A DNA stretch of 64,000 bases, taken from positions 7,068,001 to 7,132,000 of the forward strand of contig NC_057790.1 in the NCBI RefSeq assembly GCF_014905175.1. Reading direction: 5' to 3'. The notes under the pieces were generated by a model. It ran no database searches and was not told where the DNA came from. It saw only the letters and a list, made by a program, of their open reading frames with translations. This DNA is from Aphidius gifuensis (taxonomy: Eukaryota; Arthropoda; Insecta; Hymenoptera; Braconidae). Every line of letters starts with the position of its first letter. The stretch's first letter is position 1. Below are positions 41,685 to 53,363 of this stretch, piece after piece. The position numbers and the translations under genes are program-made.

Positions 41685-42404
41685 CAGCCTCTACGACAGC
41701 GACCGCGTAGACTGATCATCAAACGCTGCTTGATAGTGTCTTCTTCAGCGTTCGATGCCATTGTATGATATGTTGTTTTGATGGATAAAAAACGATAATT
41801 CGACATCAAAAAAATTAAATAACTAAAATATTATTTATCAAATAAATATAAAAATAAAAATAAAATTACAATAAATATAACCTATTTTCCTGCTTATTTT
41901 GCGTTAAAAAAAACTAATGACTAAACTAAAACTTTTGACTCAGCTGTAATTGTAGCCAAACAATCAATATCTACATTATTTTACCAGCAAAATTTTTTAC
42001 TTAGCTACATTTTTTACTTAGCTTTAATTATAGCCAAACAATGTAGCAGCCGTATAAAGTGGTCTCGTTGCACTTTATACCATCACTTTATAATAAACAA
42101 AAAGGTTTTTTACTAAAAATAAAAAAACAATAATAATAAATTGAATTGTATTAGAATTTTTTATTTTTATATACAAATAAAAAATAATTGATCGTAAAAA
42201 ATAAAAATATAATAAAATAAATTATTAAAATAAATTGAAGAAAAAATATGTAAATTTTATTTTAACAATTACCTCAAAATTTTAAAATAAAAATATACAA
42301 AAAGAAAATATTATTTTAATATTTTTATGAGTGATCCTTCTCATCATGAAATAGACAATATTGATTAAGAAAAAGAATCACTATTTTTGGAATTTAAATA
42401 TCAT

Positions 42405-42770
42405 ATTGGCCAAATACCAGTCATAATTCTTATCAACGGTCAAGGAAAATGGCTTGTATGTTTACTTTTTAGCTATGACTTTTTATTTTTCTTTGAATGA
42501 TAATAAGTTATTAATAAGTTATTATTAATAACGTAATGATATTTTTAGAATCCAGCTACTGGTGAATTTACAAATACACCACTTGCTGTTATAAATGTCA
42601 AGCCAGGAGCTAGATATCGTTTCCGTATGATTAACACGCAATTAGTTGTGATTGCCTCCTACAACTTTCGATCCAAGATCATGATTTGTAAATTATTTTA
42701 GCTGATGAAGAATACAATAACTTCTTTTGCAAGTGTGTTACAAAAGTTATAAATTAATTTAATGCATGGC
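42405..42770 (+). pseudogene. Decayed laccase fragment (exon 3 end, intron 3, exon 4, intron 4 start)
   Basis: The segment begins with GQIP...ILINGQGKWL, the end of laccase exon 3, followed by the GTATGT donor and an intron like that of copies 2 and 3, then exon 4 (NPATGEFTNTPLAVINV, RYRFRMINT). After that an insertion/deletion destroys the frame, a further deletion removes the end of exon 4, and the donor is mutated. The downstream AATTTAATGCATGG matches intron 4 of copy 2. Because the intron is retained it arose from genomic duplication, not from reverse-transcribed RNA. Confidence 0.85.
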
Positions 42771-42837
42771 GTCAAATACCCAATAAATATATATTTATGT
42801 AAGCAAATGAATAAAAAATATTTTAATCAAATAGACA

Positions 42838-43060
42838 ATATAGTTCAAACACACGTGTCTAATACTTATCTCAAATTTTTTTTTAGCAATCACAGCCAAG
42901 GTCTCTGAAACTATGATAAAAGATAGATGCAAAATATATTGTGAGTCTAAATTGTCTAAATAGTAATGTATTGAAGATGATTGTTCAAACACACGTGTTT
43001 GATATATTTGTCTAAGATTTTATAGAAATCAATGTCAAAGTTTGGATCTCTAAAATTAGG
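42838..43060. repeat. Diverged tandem duplication with two CACGTG E-boxes upstream of laccase copy 2
   Basis: TTCAAACACACGTGTCTAAT at 42844-42863 recurs as TTCAAACACACGTGTTTGAT at 42984-43003, and the following 70-80 bp of each (…TCTCTGAAACTATGATAAAAG / …TCTCTAAAATTAGGATAAAAG) are alignable. Each unit has a palindromic ACACGTGT E-box (42852-42857, 42992-42997), roughly 240 and 100 bp upstream of the TATA box. Confidence 0.55.
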
Positions 43061-43090
43061 ATAAAAGCCATTTACAAGATGAATTTTTCG

Positions 43091-43147
43091 TATAAATGCG
43101 AGAGTTGAAGTGACCACGATTCACAGTTAACGAGTTTTCATCCTCAG
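43091..43147 (+). promoter_or_regulatory. Core promoter and 5' leader exon of laccase copy 2
   Basis: TATAAAT at 43091-43097 is followed by TTCACAGTTAAC at 43120-43131, an initiator-like site. A short untranslated exon ends TCCTCAG at 43147 with a GTAAGC donor and is joined to an acceptor at 43394, 18 bp before the ATG. The other copies have no obvious leader intron. Confidence 0.6.
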
Positions 43148-43412
43148 GTAAGCACCCTAAAAGTCATTTTTGATTTGTTGTCTTCATTAAAATATTTCTG
43201 CATCGTTTTCTTCATTCTCTCACCAAAAATAATTAAATCAATTTATCATTAAATGATACACACATTTTTACTGTAAAATAGTAAGTCGGTGTAATTTTTA
43301 TTTCTGATTCATTCCACGAAACTTTCCCTGAAAATGTTTCTATATATAAAAAATTAATATAATGATTTTATTCAAATCTATTTTATTTTTTCAGGAGGGA
43401 GGAATTGATAAA

Positions 43413-46400
43413 ATGATGAAATTAATTCTTTTTTCTACCTTGATAATACTAGCTGCGGGTCAATTATTGCCATCAGTTCAAAGTAAGTTTAAAAAAAAAA
43501 TACAAAAGTCCGTAATAATAGCTAAAAATGTCGATTCGATAAACAACACTGCTAAATAGATTAAGATTCAAAAAATAAGGGGGCTCAGATTGTGTCGTCA
43601 ATTTGTTGAGACTTTTGCCTGCTAAACAATAATTACGGTTTCGATTCCCATCGAAGTCACTTTTTTATTTTTTTCAAGATGTTTTTGATAAGTGTGAATG
43701 AATGATATTTAAATTAAAGAATAATTTTTTCATAATAATAGGAACGTTTAAGTCATACAGTAAAAGCCAATCAAAATGGATAACACATCCATACTATTTA
43801 AAAAATAAACGTAAGATTGAATTACCTTTGGAAGATAATAGTCAAGAAAAGCTTAAAGTTGGCCAGACAGTCGATGATTGGGGAAGAGTTGCAGGTCCAG
43901 AAGAGTGTGCTCGTGAATGTGTTGCTGGGGCACCACCGAAATTATGTTATTACCACTGGACTGTTCAGTATTATAACACAAATAACGGGTAATTGAAAAA
44001 TTAAATATTATTTCTTTATTTCTTATCGTTAATTATAACAGCTGTGGAAGCGATTCGAGTAATAATAATAATTATAATTTTTAGAGCATGTGATTTATGT
44101 GTACCAAAAACAAATTCATCAATTACAAGTGATTGCCAATGTGTTTATGGTGATGGCTATAATATTTCTGGAATATTAACTGTCAATAGAATGTTTCCTG
44201 GACCATCAATACAAGTTTGCCTTGGTGATTTAGTTGTTGTTGATGTTAAAAATATGGCTGATGGTCATGATATGACAATTCATTGGCATGGCATTTATCA
44301 AAAAAATTATCAGCATTATGATGGTGCACCATTTATAACACAGTGTCCAATTCAAAGTGGTACAACATTTAGATACAAATGGAGAGCTCAAAATATTGGA
44401 ACTCACTGGTGGCATTCACATACTGGTCTTCAACAAGCTAAAATGCTTGAAGGTGCTATTGTTATACGACAACCTAAAGAAGACGATAATAATTATGAAT
44501 TATATGACCGAGATGATTCTGATAATATTATCATTCTGAATGATTGGTTTCATTCGCTGCCTGACGAACATTTTCCAGGCCCAGCTGGTGGACATAATTT
44601 TGGACAAATACCAGAAAATATTCTTATAAATGGACAAGGAAAATGGCTTGTATGTTTACTTTTTGGCTATGCCTTTTTATTTTTCTTTGAATGATAACGT
44701 GATGATATTTTTAGAATCCAGCCACTGGTGAATTTACAAATACACCACTTGCTGTTATCAATGTCGAGCCAGGAGTTAGATATCGTTTTCGTATGATTAA
44801 TACAATTAGTTGGGATTGCCCTCTACAATTATCGATCCAAGATCATGATTTGAAAATCATTTCAGCTGATGGCGAAAATGTTAAACCTGTAGTTGTCAAT
44901 ACAATAACTTCTTTTGCAGGTATGTCACGAGAGCTAAAAATTATTTCAATGCATGACAATTATTTGAGTAATAATTTATTTTTTTGTATTCATAGCTGAG
45001 CGTTATGATTTTATTCTCAATGCTTATCAAAAACCTGGAAATTATTGGATTCAAGTACGATTAATTGGCTTTTGTTTTGACCGAGAAATAATACAACTTG
45101 GTATACTTCGCTACAGTGGTTCACAATTAACAGAGCCAACACTTGCACGACCAACTTATAATAATCCGATTGCTACTGGAATTGTAATTAATATTTTGAT
45201 ACTTTGAACAAGTTTTATATATTTAAAAATTTCTAATAATGACAGGTTTTCTTTTTTTCCTTTTTATCTAGATATTTAATAATATCGGTGAAGTTTGTGA
45301 TGGAAGCAATCCTAAAGAAGTTTGTGTTAAAAATTTAGAATCAGCTGATCCGGTTGATCCACGGATTCTTGCTGAGAAAACAGATGTACAATTTTTTTTG
45401 CCATATACGTTTTATCTGTACAATCAAAGTGAACTTTTTGAACCTGGTACCTACAAATCTTTCATGGGTCAGTAATAATTTTTATCTTTTTTTTTATTAT
45501 ATATTATGAGCATATGTTTAATAATTATTATTTTGTTAATAGTTCCAACAGCAGCACCAATGGGAGTTGTTCCATTACTTAATGGAATAACAAATCGTCT
45601 TGCAACATCACCTTTGTTAACACAAGCTGATAAAACCCATCAATCACAAGTTTGTAGTGGAACCTCAAAGCTAAAAACGTTGTCAAATAATGAAAATTAT
45701 GAATGCACTCATGTACTTGAAATACCTTTGAACTCGTCTGTTGAAATTATCATGTATGATGAAGGTAAATAAACCTCAATACAAACATATTGGATAATTT
45801 ATTATTGATGTTATTTATATTACATTAAAATTGACTAAATGAAACAGAAATAAAACAACGTCTTTTTTGTATTATTAATTGTTTTTTTTACAACAGATCG
45901 AACAGCAAATTTATCACATCCTTTTCATTTACATGGATATGGTTTTCATGTGATGGCTCAAGGCTCACAGAATGATGTTAAATTAACACCACAAAATATA
46001 CACAGAGCACTGCAACTTGATCAACAAAGATACAAATTCAATAGTCGACCTCCAGTGAAGGACACTTTGGCAGTTCCACCAAATGGATACACGATTGTTA
46101 GATTTATTGCTGATAATCCAGGTTAATATTTTCAAATATTATTCATCAGTTAATTGATCATCAATATTAATTTTATTTACTTATCTGAAAAATTAATTTT
46201 TACAGGATATTGGTTCTACCATTGTCACATACTACCACAGTAAGTCAAGAAAATTGTATTATTTTTTTAAAATTTTTATTTACAGTTTATTTAATGTTGA
46301 TTTTTTCTTTGTTTCAGTTTGATGATTGGAATGTCTCTGGTTATTCATGTTGGTACGCCGAGTGATGTTCCACCTACACCACCTGGTTTTCCAACATGTG

Positions 46401-46423
46401 GAAACTTTCAGCCACCAATTTAA
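43413..46423 (+). CDS. Laccase-like multicopper oxidase, copy 2
   Basis: Ten coding exons: 43413-43482, 43742-43988, 44085-44649, 44715-44919, 44996-45183, 45272-45467, 45543-45764, 45897-46121, 46206-46239, 46318-46423; 685 residues. Exons 3, 4, 6, 7, 8 and 9 have the same lengths as copy 1. A signal peptide (MMKLILFSTLIILAAG) precedes the ECARECVAGAPPKLCYY...ACDLC cysteine-rich domain. Copper boxes TIHWHG, HWWHSH, HPFHLHG and HCHILPH with LMIGM are all present, so it should be an active secreted oxidase. Unlike copies 1, 3 and 4 it has lost two of four cysteines in the exon 7 loop (VCSGTSKLKTLSNNENYEC), so a disulfide is probably missing. AATAAA at about 46463. Start chosen at the first of two adjacent ATGs. 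Confidence 0.93.
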
Positions 46424-46948
46424 AAATTAAACTATGTACACAATCGATATTTTGACAATCAAAATAAAATTCATTTGATGATGCTACAAAAAGAATTAAT
46501 TCATAATGTATTAAAATTTTGTAAACCTCATAATTGTTTTTATTTATCAATAATAACGATCATCATCAATTGTTTATGAAAAAATAAAAGAAAAGTTGTA
46601 TGTTTTTGTTTTTTTTTTTTTTGAATAAATATTTCATAAATTGAAGTTTATTTTATATTAAAATAATTATTTAATTTTATTTGAAATAAATATAATACAA
46701 GTTCAATTAACTCTTATCTTAATCTTAAACTAACTTGTTTATTATTCTTGTTAATATGTTAAAATATAAAAAGTATAAATATATGATGAATGAGCCAACT
46801 TTTGTTTTCTTCAATTCAGACTAATTTTCATTTTATAATAAAAATATACAAGTGATGAATTAAGCTGTGTAAATGTCGGAGAAATTGTAATAATATATAT
46901 GTATTCTCGAATGAAAATAAAAAATATTTATCGGTGAAAATTCATCAG
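46424..46948. other. Short spacer between laccase copies 2 and 3
   Basis: About 525 bp of AT-rich sequence holding the 3' end of copy 2 and the upstream region of copy 3. No other feature seen. Confidence 0.5.
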
Positions 46949-46990
46949 TATAAATACATGGGTACAGCGTGAATAAATTTTTAGTTAGTT
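46949..46990 (+). promoter_or_regulatory. Core promoter of laccase copy 3
   Basis: TATAAATA at 46949-46956 with TTAGTTAGTT at 46981-46990, about 32-34 bp downstream, in the same arrangement as copies 1 and 2. The ATG is at 47035. Confidence 0.55.
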
Positions 46991-47034
46991 GAAAAATCTA
47001 TTCTTGAGTTATTAGCAAATAGAATTTGTTTATT

Positions 47035-49909
47035 ATGATTACTAATAAATTAATAATTAGTTTTTTACTATTTAGTTTAACTGAGATAGCTTTGTCCTTC
47101 AAACAATCATCATTTAATCCTAAAAAATTTAAAGGTAATACTAGACAAAAATAATAATAATTAGTTAATCGAAAGTAGTTTTAGAATTACTATAATAACC
47201 AAGTTGTAAAAAAATCTAGACATATAATAATTATAAACTTGTTAATTTACAACAACAGTAGGAACATTTAAATCATACAGCAGAAGCGGAGGACTTTGGA
47301 AAACGAATAATTTTTACAAAGAAATTGAAGCTGAAATTAATTCACGATTGAGCAATGAAGAAGATGGATATACTGATATGCCTGAGGAGATTGAAGTTGG
47401 TCAGAAAGTACGTGGCTGGGGAATAGTTGCAGGTCCAGAAGAGTGTGCTCGTGAATGTGTTGCTGGAGCACGACCAAGGATATGTTATTACGATTGGACT
47501 GTTCAGTACTATAATACAAATAACGGGTAATTAAAAATTAAATATTATTTCTTTATTTCTTATCGTTAATTATAACAGCTGTGTAAGCGATTCGTGTAAT
47601 AATAATAATTATAATTTTTAGAGCATGTGATTTATGTGTACCAAAAACAAACTCATCAATTACAAGTGATTGTCAATGTATTTATGGTGATGGTTATAAT
47701 GTTTCTGGAATGTTAACAGTCAATAGAATGTTTCCAGGACCATCAATACAAGTTTGCCTTGGTGATTTAGTTGTCGTTAATCTTAAAAATATGGCTGATG
47801 GTCAAGACATGACGATTCATTGGCATGGTATTTATCAAATGAATTATCAACATTATGATGGTGTACCATTTGTAACACAATGTCCAATTCAAAGTGGTAC
47901 ATCATTTAGATATATATGGAGAGCACAAAATATTGGTACTCACTGGTGGCATTCACATGCTGGTCTTCAACAAGCTAAATTGCTTGAAGGTGCTATTGTT
48001 ATACGACAACCTAAAGAAGCCGATTATAATCATAAATTGTATGACTGTGATAATTTTGATAATATTATTTTTTTAAACGATTGGATGCATTCACTTGCCG
48101 ATGAGCATTTTCCAGGTACAACTGGTGGATCTCGTATTGGCCAAAGGCCAGACAATATACTCATTGATGGACAAGGACAATGGCTTGTATGTTTACTTCT
48201 TAGCTATCCCTTTTTATTTTTCTTTGAATAATAATAATAATGTGCTCGTGTTTTCAGAATCCAGCCACTGGCCAATTTACAAATACACCACTTGCTGTTA
48301 TTAATGTTGAGCCAGGAGTTAGATATCGTTTCCGTTTGATTAATACAATTAGTTGGGATTGCCCACTACAATTTTCAATTCAAAGTCATAATTTAACAAT
48401 TATTGCATCAGATGGAGAAAATGTTAAACCTGTAGTTGTCAATACAATAACTTCTTTTGCAGGTATGTCATGAGAGTTAAAAATTATTTCAATGCATGAC
48501 AATTATTTGAGTGATAATTTATTTTTTTGTAATAACAGCTGAGCGTTATGATTTTATTCTCAATGCTGATCAAAAACCTGGTAATTATTGGGTTGAAGTA
48601 CGATTAATTGGCTTTTGTTTTGACCAAGAAATAATACAATTTGGTATACTTCGGTACAGTGGTTCACAATTGACAGAGCCAAAACTGGCACGACCAACTT
48701 ATAATAATCCGATTGCTACTGGAATTGTAATTAATATTTTGATACTTTGAACAAGTTTTATATATTTAAAATTTTCTAATAATGACAGGTTTTCTTTTTT
48801 TCTTTTTTATCTAGACATTTAATAATATCGGTGAAGTTTGTGATGGAAGCAATCCTAAAGAAATTTGTGTTAAAAATTTAGAATCAGCTGATCCGGTTGA
48901 TCCACGAATTCTCGCTGAGAAAACAGATGTACAATTTTTCTTGCCATTTACATTTCATGATTACACTAAAGATGAACTTTTTGAACCTGGTACTTACCAA
49001 CATTATATGGGTGAGTAATAACTTATATATATATCGAACACATGACTCAAAATTATCATTTGTCAATAGTGCCAAATGGATCACCAACGGGGGTAGTTCC
49101 ATTAATTAATGGAATAACAAATCGTCTTGCAACATCACCTTTATTGACACAAGTTGAAAATATACCTCCATCAGAAATTTGTGATGGAACCAAAAAGCCA
49201 CAGCATTGTGAAAATAAAACAGTTTGTGAATGTACACATGTTCTTCAAATAGCTTTAAACTCATCAGTCGAATTTGTCATATATGATAATGGTAAATCCC
49301 AATATCATTGTAAAATTTAATATTTTTTAAAAAATATTTTAAATCAATCGGTTTTTTTTTTTCTTTTACAGATCGAACAGCGAATTTATCACATCCTTTT
49401 CATTTGCATGGATATGGTTTTCATGTAATGGCTCAAGGCTCACAGGACAAAGTAAAATTAACACCAAAAAATATACATAAAGCATTGCAACTTGATCGAC
49501 AAAAATACAAACTCAATTCATACAGCAGACCACCAGTAAAAGATAGTTTAGCAGTTCCACCAAATGGATATACAATTATTAGATTTATTGCTGATAATCC
49601 AGGTTAATATTTTCAAATATTATTTATCGGTTAATTGATCATCAATATTAATTTTATTTACTCATCTGAAAAATTAATTTTTACAGGATATTGGTTCTAC
49701 CATTGTCACATACTACCACAGTAAGTCAGGAAAATTGTATTATTTTTTTTCAATTTTTATTTACAGTATATTTAATGTTCATTCTTCTTGTTTTCAGTTT
49801 GATGGTTGGAATGTCTCTGGTTGTTCACGTTGGTGGGCCGAGTGATGTTCCACCTACACCACCTGGTTTTCCAACATGTGGAAACTTTCAGCCACGAATT
49901 CCAAAATAA
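47035..49909 (+). CDS. Laccase-like multicopper oxidase, copy 3
   Basis: Ten exons: 47035-47134, 47262-47526, 47622-48186, 48258-48462, 48539-48726, 48815-49010, 49070-49291, 49372-49602, 49687-49720, 49798-49909; 705 residues. Signal peptide MITNKLIISFLLFSLTEIALS, cysteine-rich domain ECARECVAGARPRICYY...ACDLC, and copper boxes TIHWHG, HWWHSH, HPFHLHG and HCHILPH with LMVGM. Introns 2, 4 and 8 are almost identical to those of copy 2, which makes these two the youngest pair over most of their length. Exon 8 has two extra codons (KLNSYSRPP) relative to copies 1 and 2 and its preceding intron is unrelated to theirs. No lesion seen; likely an active secreted oxidase. AATAAA at about 50095. Confidence 0.93.
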
Positions 49910-50497
49910 TTTAATTTTCAAAAATACCATAATTATTGTTATTATTATCAATTATTTATCATTATTATTTATATTTTGTATTTTAGTTTATTCCACTTTG
50001 ATCAGAATATTGATTCAAATACGCTCAAACATCTTAGAAAAAAACTAATACAAATGATCATTATTATCTAGATTTTTTTAATTGTTAAAAAAAAAATAAA
50101 ACAATTTTAAAAAATGATGTTTTCTTTTGATCTTTTTATTATATAATATTAAAAAAATATTTTTCATGAGGTCATTGTGAAATATTCATCGTTTGGAGTT
50201 GTTAAACTTTGATACCAAGTTATTGTGACTCAGCTTGTTGTTTCCGCATGATGAATGATTGTCCTCAAAGCGACAGTTGTCATTTTTTATTCTCATGTCG
50301 CTGGTCTGTAGGAAATTAGTAAATCAGCATTGCAAGTTACAATCATTGTGTTTCAATTTTTATAATTAAATATCTATAATTAAAAAATAATATATTCCTA
50401 TAAATTTTATATGTAAAAAAAAAACTTTTATGTGAAAATTGTAAAAAAAAAATCTAACTTTTTCATATCAAAAAAATGTATTTGTTATTGATGCATC
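49910..50497. other. Spacer between laccase copy 3 and the receptor kinase
   Basis: AT-rich; contains the copy 3 polyadenylation region and the presumed promoter of the receptor-kinase gene. No clear TATA box could be assigned. Confidence 0.4.
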
Positions 50498-51239
50498 ATG
50501 AAGTGTTTTGTGTGTCTCGTGATTATGGTGAAATATACAGGTAAAATCATTTAAAAATAGTAATACTATTTATTTTAATTATTACAATATTTAACTTTAA
50601 ATTATAATTAAAATCAATTCTACGCATAAATACAAAATAAAAAAAAGTCATGATGATTACTAATTTAATTGAATTTTATCGGCTGTTGATGCTTGATTTA
50701 TGAAATTCAATTTAGTTTTGTATGAATCATAAAACTGTATTCAAGAGGAAAACGTTCTTTTTTTTTTTTATTTTTCCGTCATAATTTATAAGTTTTATAT
50801 TTTATAAATCAATTTTTATTGAGAGCAGAAGAAGCAATCGAAAAGAAAATTTCATATTTATATTTTTGAGATATTGAAAACCCTTTTGTTGTATGTATGA
50901 ATTATAAAAAAATTCGGGTTACTCAAACATGAAAATAAAATGAATAAATAAATGAAAAATAAATAAACTCACCAGAGGAAAAACCAACCAAAGTAACTTT
51001 GCGTTCTAAAATAGTATCATGTATTTATTCCCACACATACTTTTAATACTAAATATAAAGAACTTAATTTTTCAACCTGACAAAATTTCTGGAATATGCG
51101 AGGATAAAATATATGACGTTAAGATGTATGAGCCCTTCAAGTCTCAAATATTTGTATGAGTATATGACTCGGGATTAACCCTCCTTTGTTCTTGAGGTAT
51201 TAAAAATTAAATGTATCATTTTCAACAGATGAGCACATA

Positions 51240-52317
51240 CACTGAGAGAAATTTTAACTAAAAATTACAAACGTATAAGAAAAAATTACAAAGCGAATAG
51301 TAAAAACTGCGTTCCTCCGATTATTTGTAAGAATTATTCGTATATTTCAATTTTACAATAAAGTTATGTAAAAATTTGATAAAATTGACTATATACAACA
51401 TCTAAGCTTAATAAAATTACATAATTTTATTGTACTCTTTTAAAAATGATTAAATTAATACGATAATTGGCCAAAGTAAAATTCTAGCAGACTGGGAGAA
51501 TTTACCTACTACCGGTTTTAGAATTTACTATATTTTATTATAAATTTTATTTAAAAGTTGGACATTTTTGTGCTAAATTCACGGAGAACGGCAATCAATT
51601 CCCGGCAACATTTTTCTTCATTTCTTACACTCTCAAACTCTCGAAAAACTAATTGATAAATAGAAAATTACCTTGATAAATTGTTTAGAAAATAAAATTA
51701 TCAACAATAAAACCCTTGATTAACCCCATACCTAGCTTCAACAGATAAGGTGTAGAAATGCTTGAAAATACATGACAATTCAATCATTTGTTCAATCATT
51801 CGGCCATCTTTTGTATTATTTCGCCCCATAAATACAAATTTTACAAAGTGATATAGTAAAAAATATTTAAGTCTATGCTAAACTTTTATATGTGTACATG
51901 ATAAATTTTATTATATGTATTAGAATATTTATTAAATTGTTCTGTAGTATTTTTATTTGAACTTATAATATTTTTTTATCAAGTTTCCTCAAAACATGTA
52001 TGTGCTTTATTTTAATTAACTCATAACTCATTATCTAAGACATTAATCAAAAAGTAATTCTTTATAAAATTGCTTAGGAATTGAATTCTACCAATTAACT
52101 CCCCACTCAACCCCCATGTCATCTACAATAGATAACGATGTACAGACTTGAAGTACATAACAATTTTTTAATACATTATGTGACATTTTCAAGAATAATT
52201 TTATTGTGAATATCATCTCTGCGGTTAGTCATGCAGAAATAAAACAAAAATTACACAGCAGTATAGTATTTTCTATTCAACATGGGTTTTAATTTTTAGT
52301 TAAAATTTCTCTCAGTG
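51240..52317. mobile_element. TA-flanked 1078-bp non-autonomous transposon inside the kinase gene
   Basis: Perfect inverted repeats of at least 27 bp: CACTGAGAGAAATTTTAACT at 51240 and its complement ending at 52317. TA dinucleotides lie immediately outside at 51238-51239 and 52318-52319, the target duplication of Tc1/mariner-type elements. No transposase frame inside. It interrupts exon 2 of the PVR-like gene. Confidence 0.85.
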
Positions 52318-53200
52318 TACCAAAAATAGAAGGAGGTTCAATCTATTATGCTATCGAAGGTCAAAATATTAGTCGTGACTCTTCAACTGAAGCAAATCCA
52401 AATAGAAAGTTGCCAACTTTGACTTGGGACTATTCAAAACAGGTAATATTTGTCAAAAATAAAATATCAGTTTTTCAATAATTAATATTTACTAATAATT
52501 ACTTCAATAATTTGATATTATACAGAATAACAGAATAATGACAACTCAAACACGCGAAAAAAAAAACATTCAAACAACATCAAAACTTAATGAATCAACA
52601 TCTACAGATTCAAATGTTTCTAATCCCAGTAAATATATATATTTAGAACCATCACCAAATGAGACCAACGTTAATAAAATAAAAGGTGTAGATACGCAAT
52701 TGCATGTGTCCATTAATGCTTCTTTAATACCTAACATAACATGGTTTACTCCAAAAGGTGATAAAATAATACCTCCTTTTAGTGAGAGAAAATTTACAAG
52801 TGAACGTAACATCAGCTTAACATGTTTGCGTGTTTGGAATTTAACACTCGAAGACATGGGAAACTATTTTGTTGAAGTTAAAAGTGTAGATTCAACAATT
52901 CTCCAAACTATTAATTTTACTCTTAATGTATTAGGTAAATTTTTACATTATTAGTTTATCAATATTAACAATATTTAATTGTTTTTATTATTAATTTTTT
53001 AATTATCATTAATTAGCGGAACCAGTGATTAAAGATCTTGCAATGGATAATGCAAAAAAAAATTATAGTCCAGGAGAAACGGTGACGAAACACTGTTTTG
53101 CTGAAGGATTTCCAATTCCAATTATTAATTGGACATTTCAATCGCATTCAGATCCAATGATTAGAGTGTTAAACGTGAGTAAACACTTCACCAGTTTAAA

Positions 53201-53363
53201 CCTGATGAAAAGATATTTCCGGATTTTTCCGTTTTCCTCTAGAATTGACAAGCTTAAAAAAATCACAGTGAAATATTATCAAAAGTACATTCAAATAAAT
53301 AGTCAATAGTTTGGAGTAATACAGAAAAATCTTGAAGAAAATTGGGAGAAATATTTTTACTAG
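53201..53363. mobile_element. Small TIR element in an intron of the kinase pseudogene
   Basis: The left side CCTGATGAAAAGATATTTCC and the right side (complement CCTAGTAAAAATATTTCTCC) are imperfect inverted repeats within the intron 53175-53392. The ends resemble those of elements at 56335 and 63067-63385, placing them in one family. Confidence 0.45.

Larger units (their letters stand above)
40042..42404. other. Repeat-rich spacer between laccase copies 1 and 2
   Basis: No intact gene. Contains a cluster of GTCGGAGAAAAG-type motifs at 40995-41215, a foldback element at 41527-41684, and AT-rich sequence. The motif cluster resembles other CGGAGAAA repeats in the window (about 53200, 56030, 61480, 63060). 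Confidence 0.5.
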
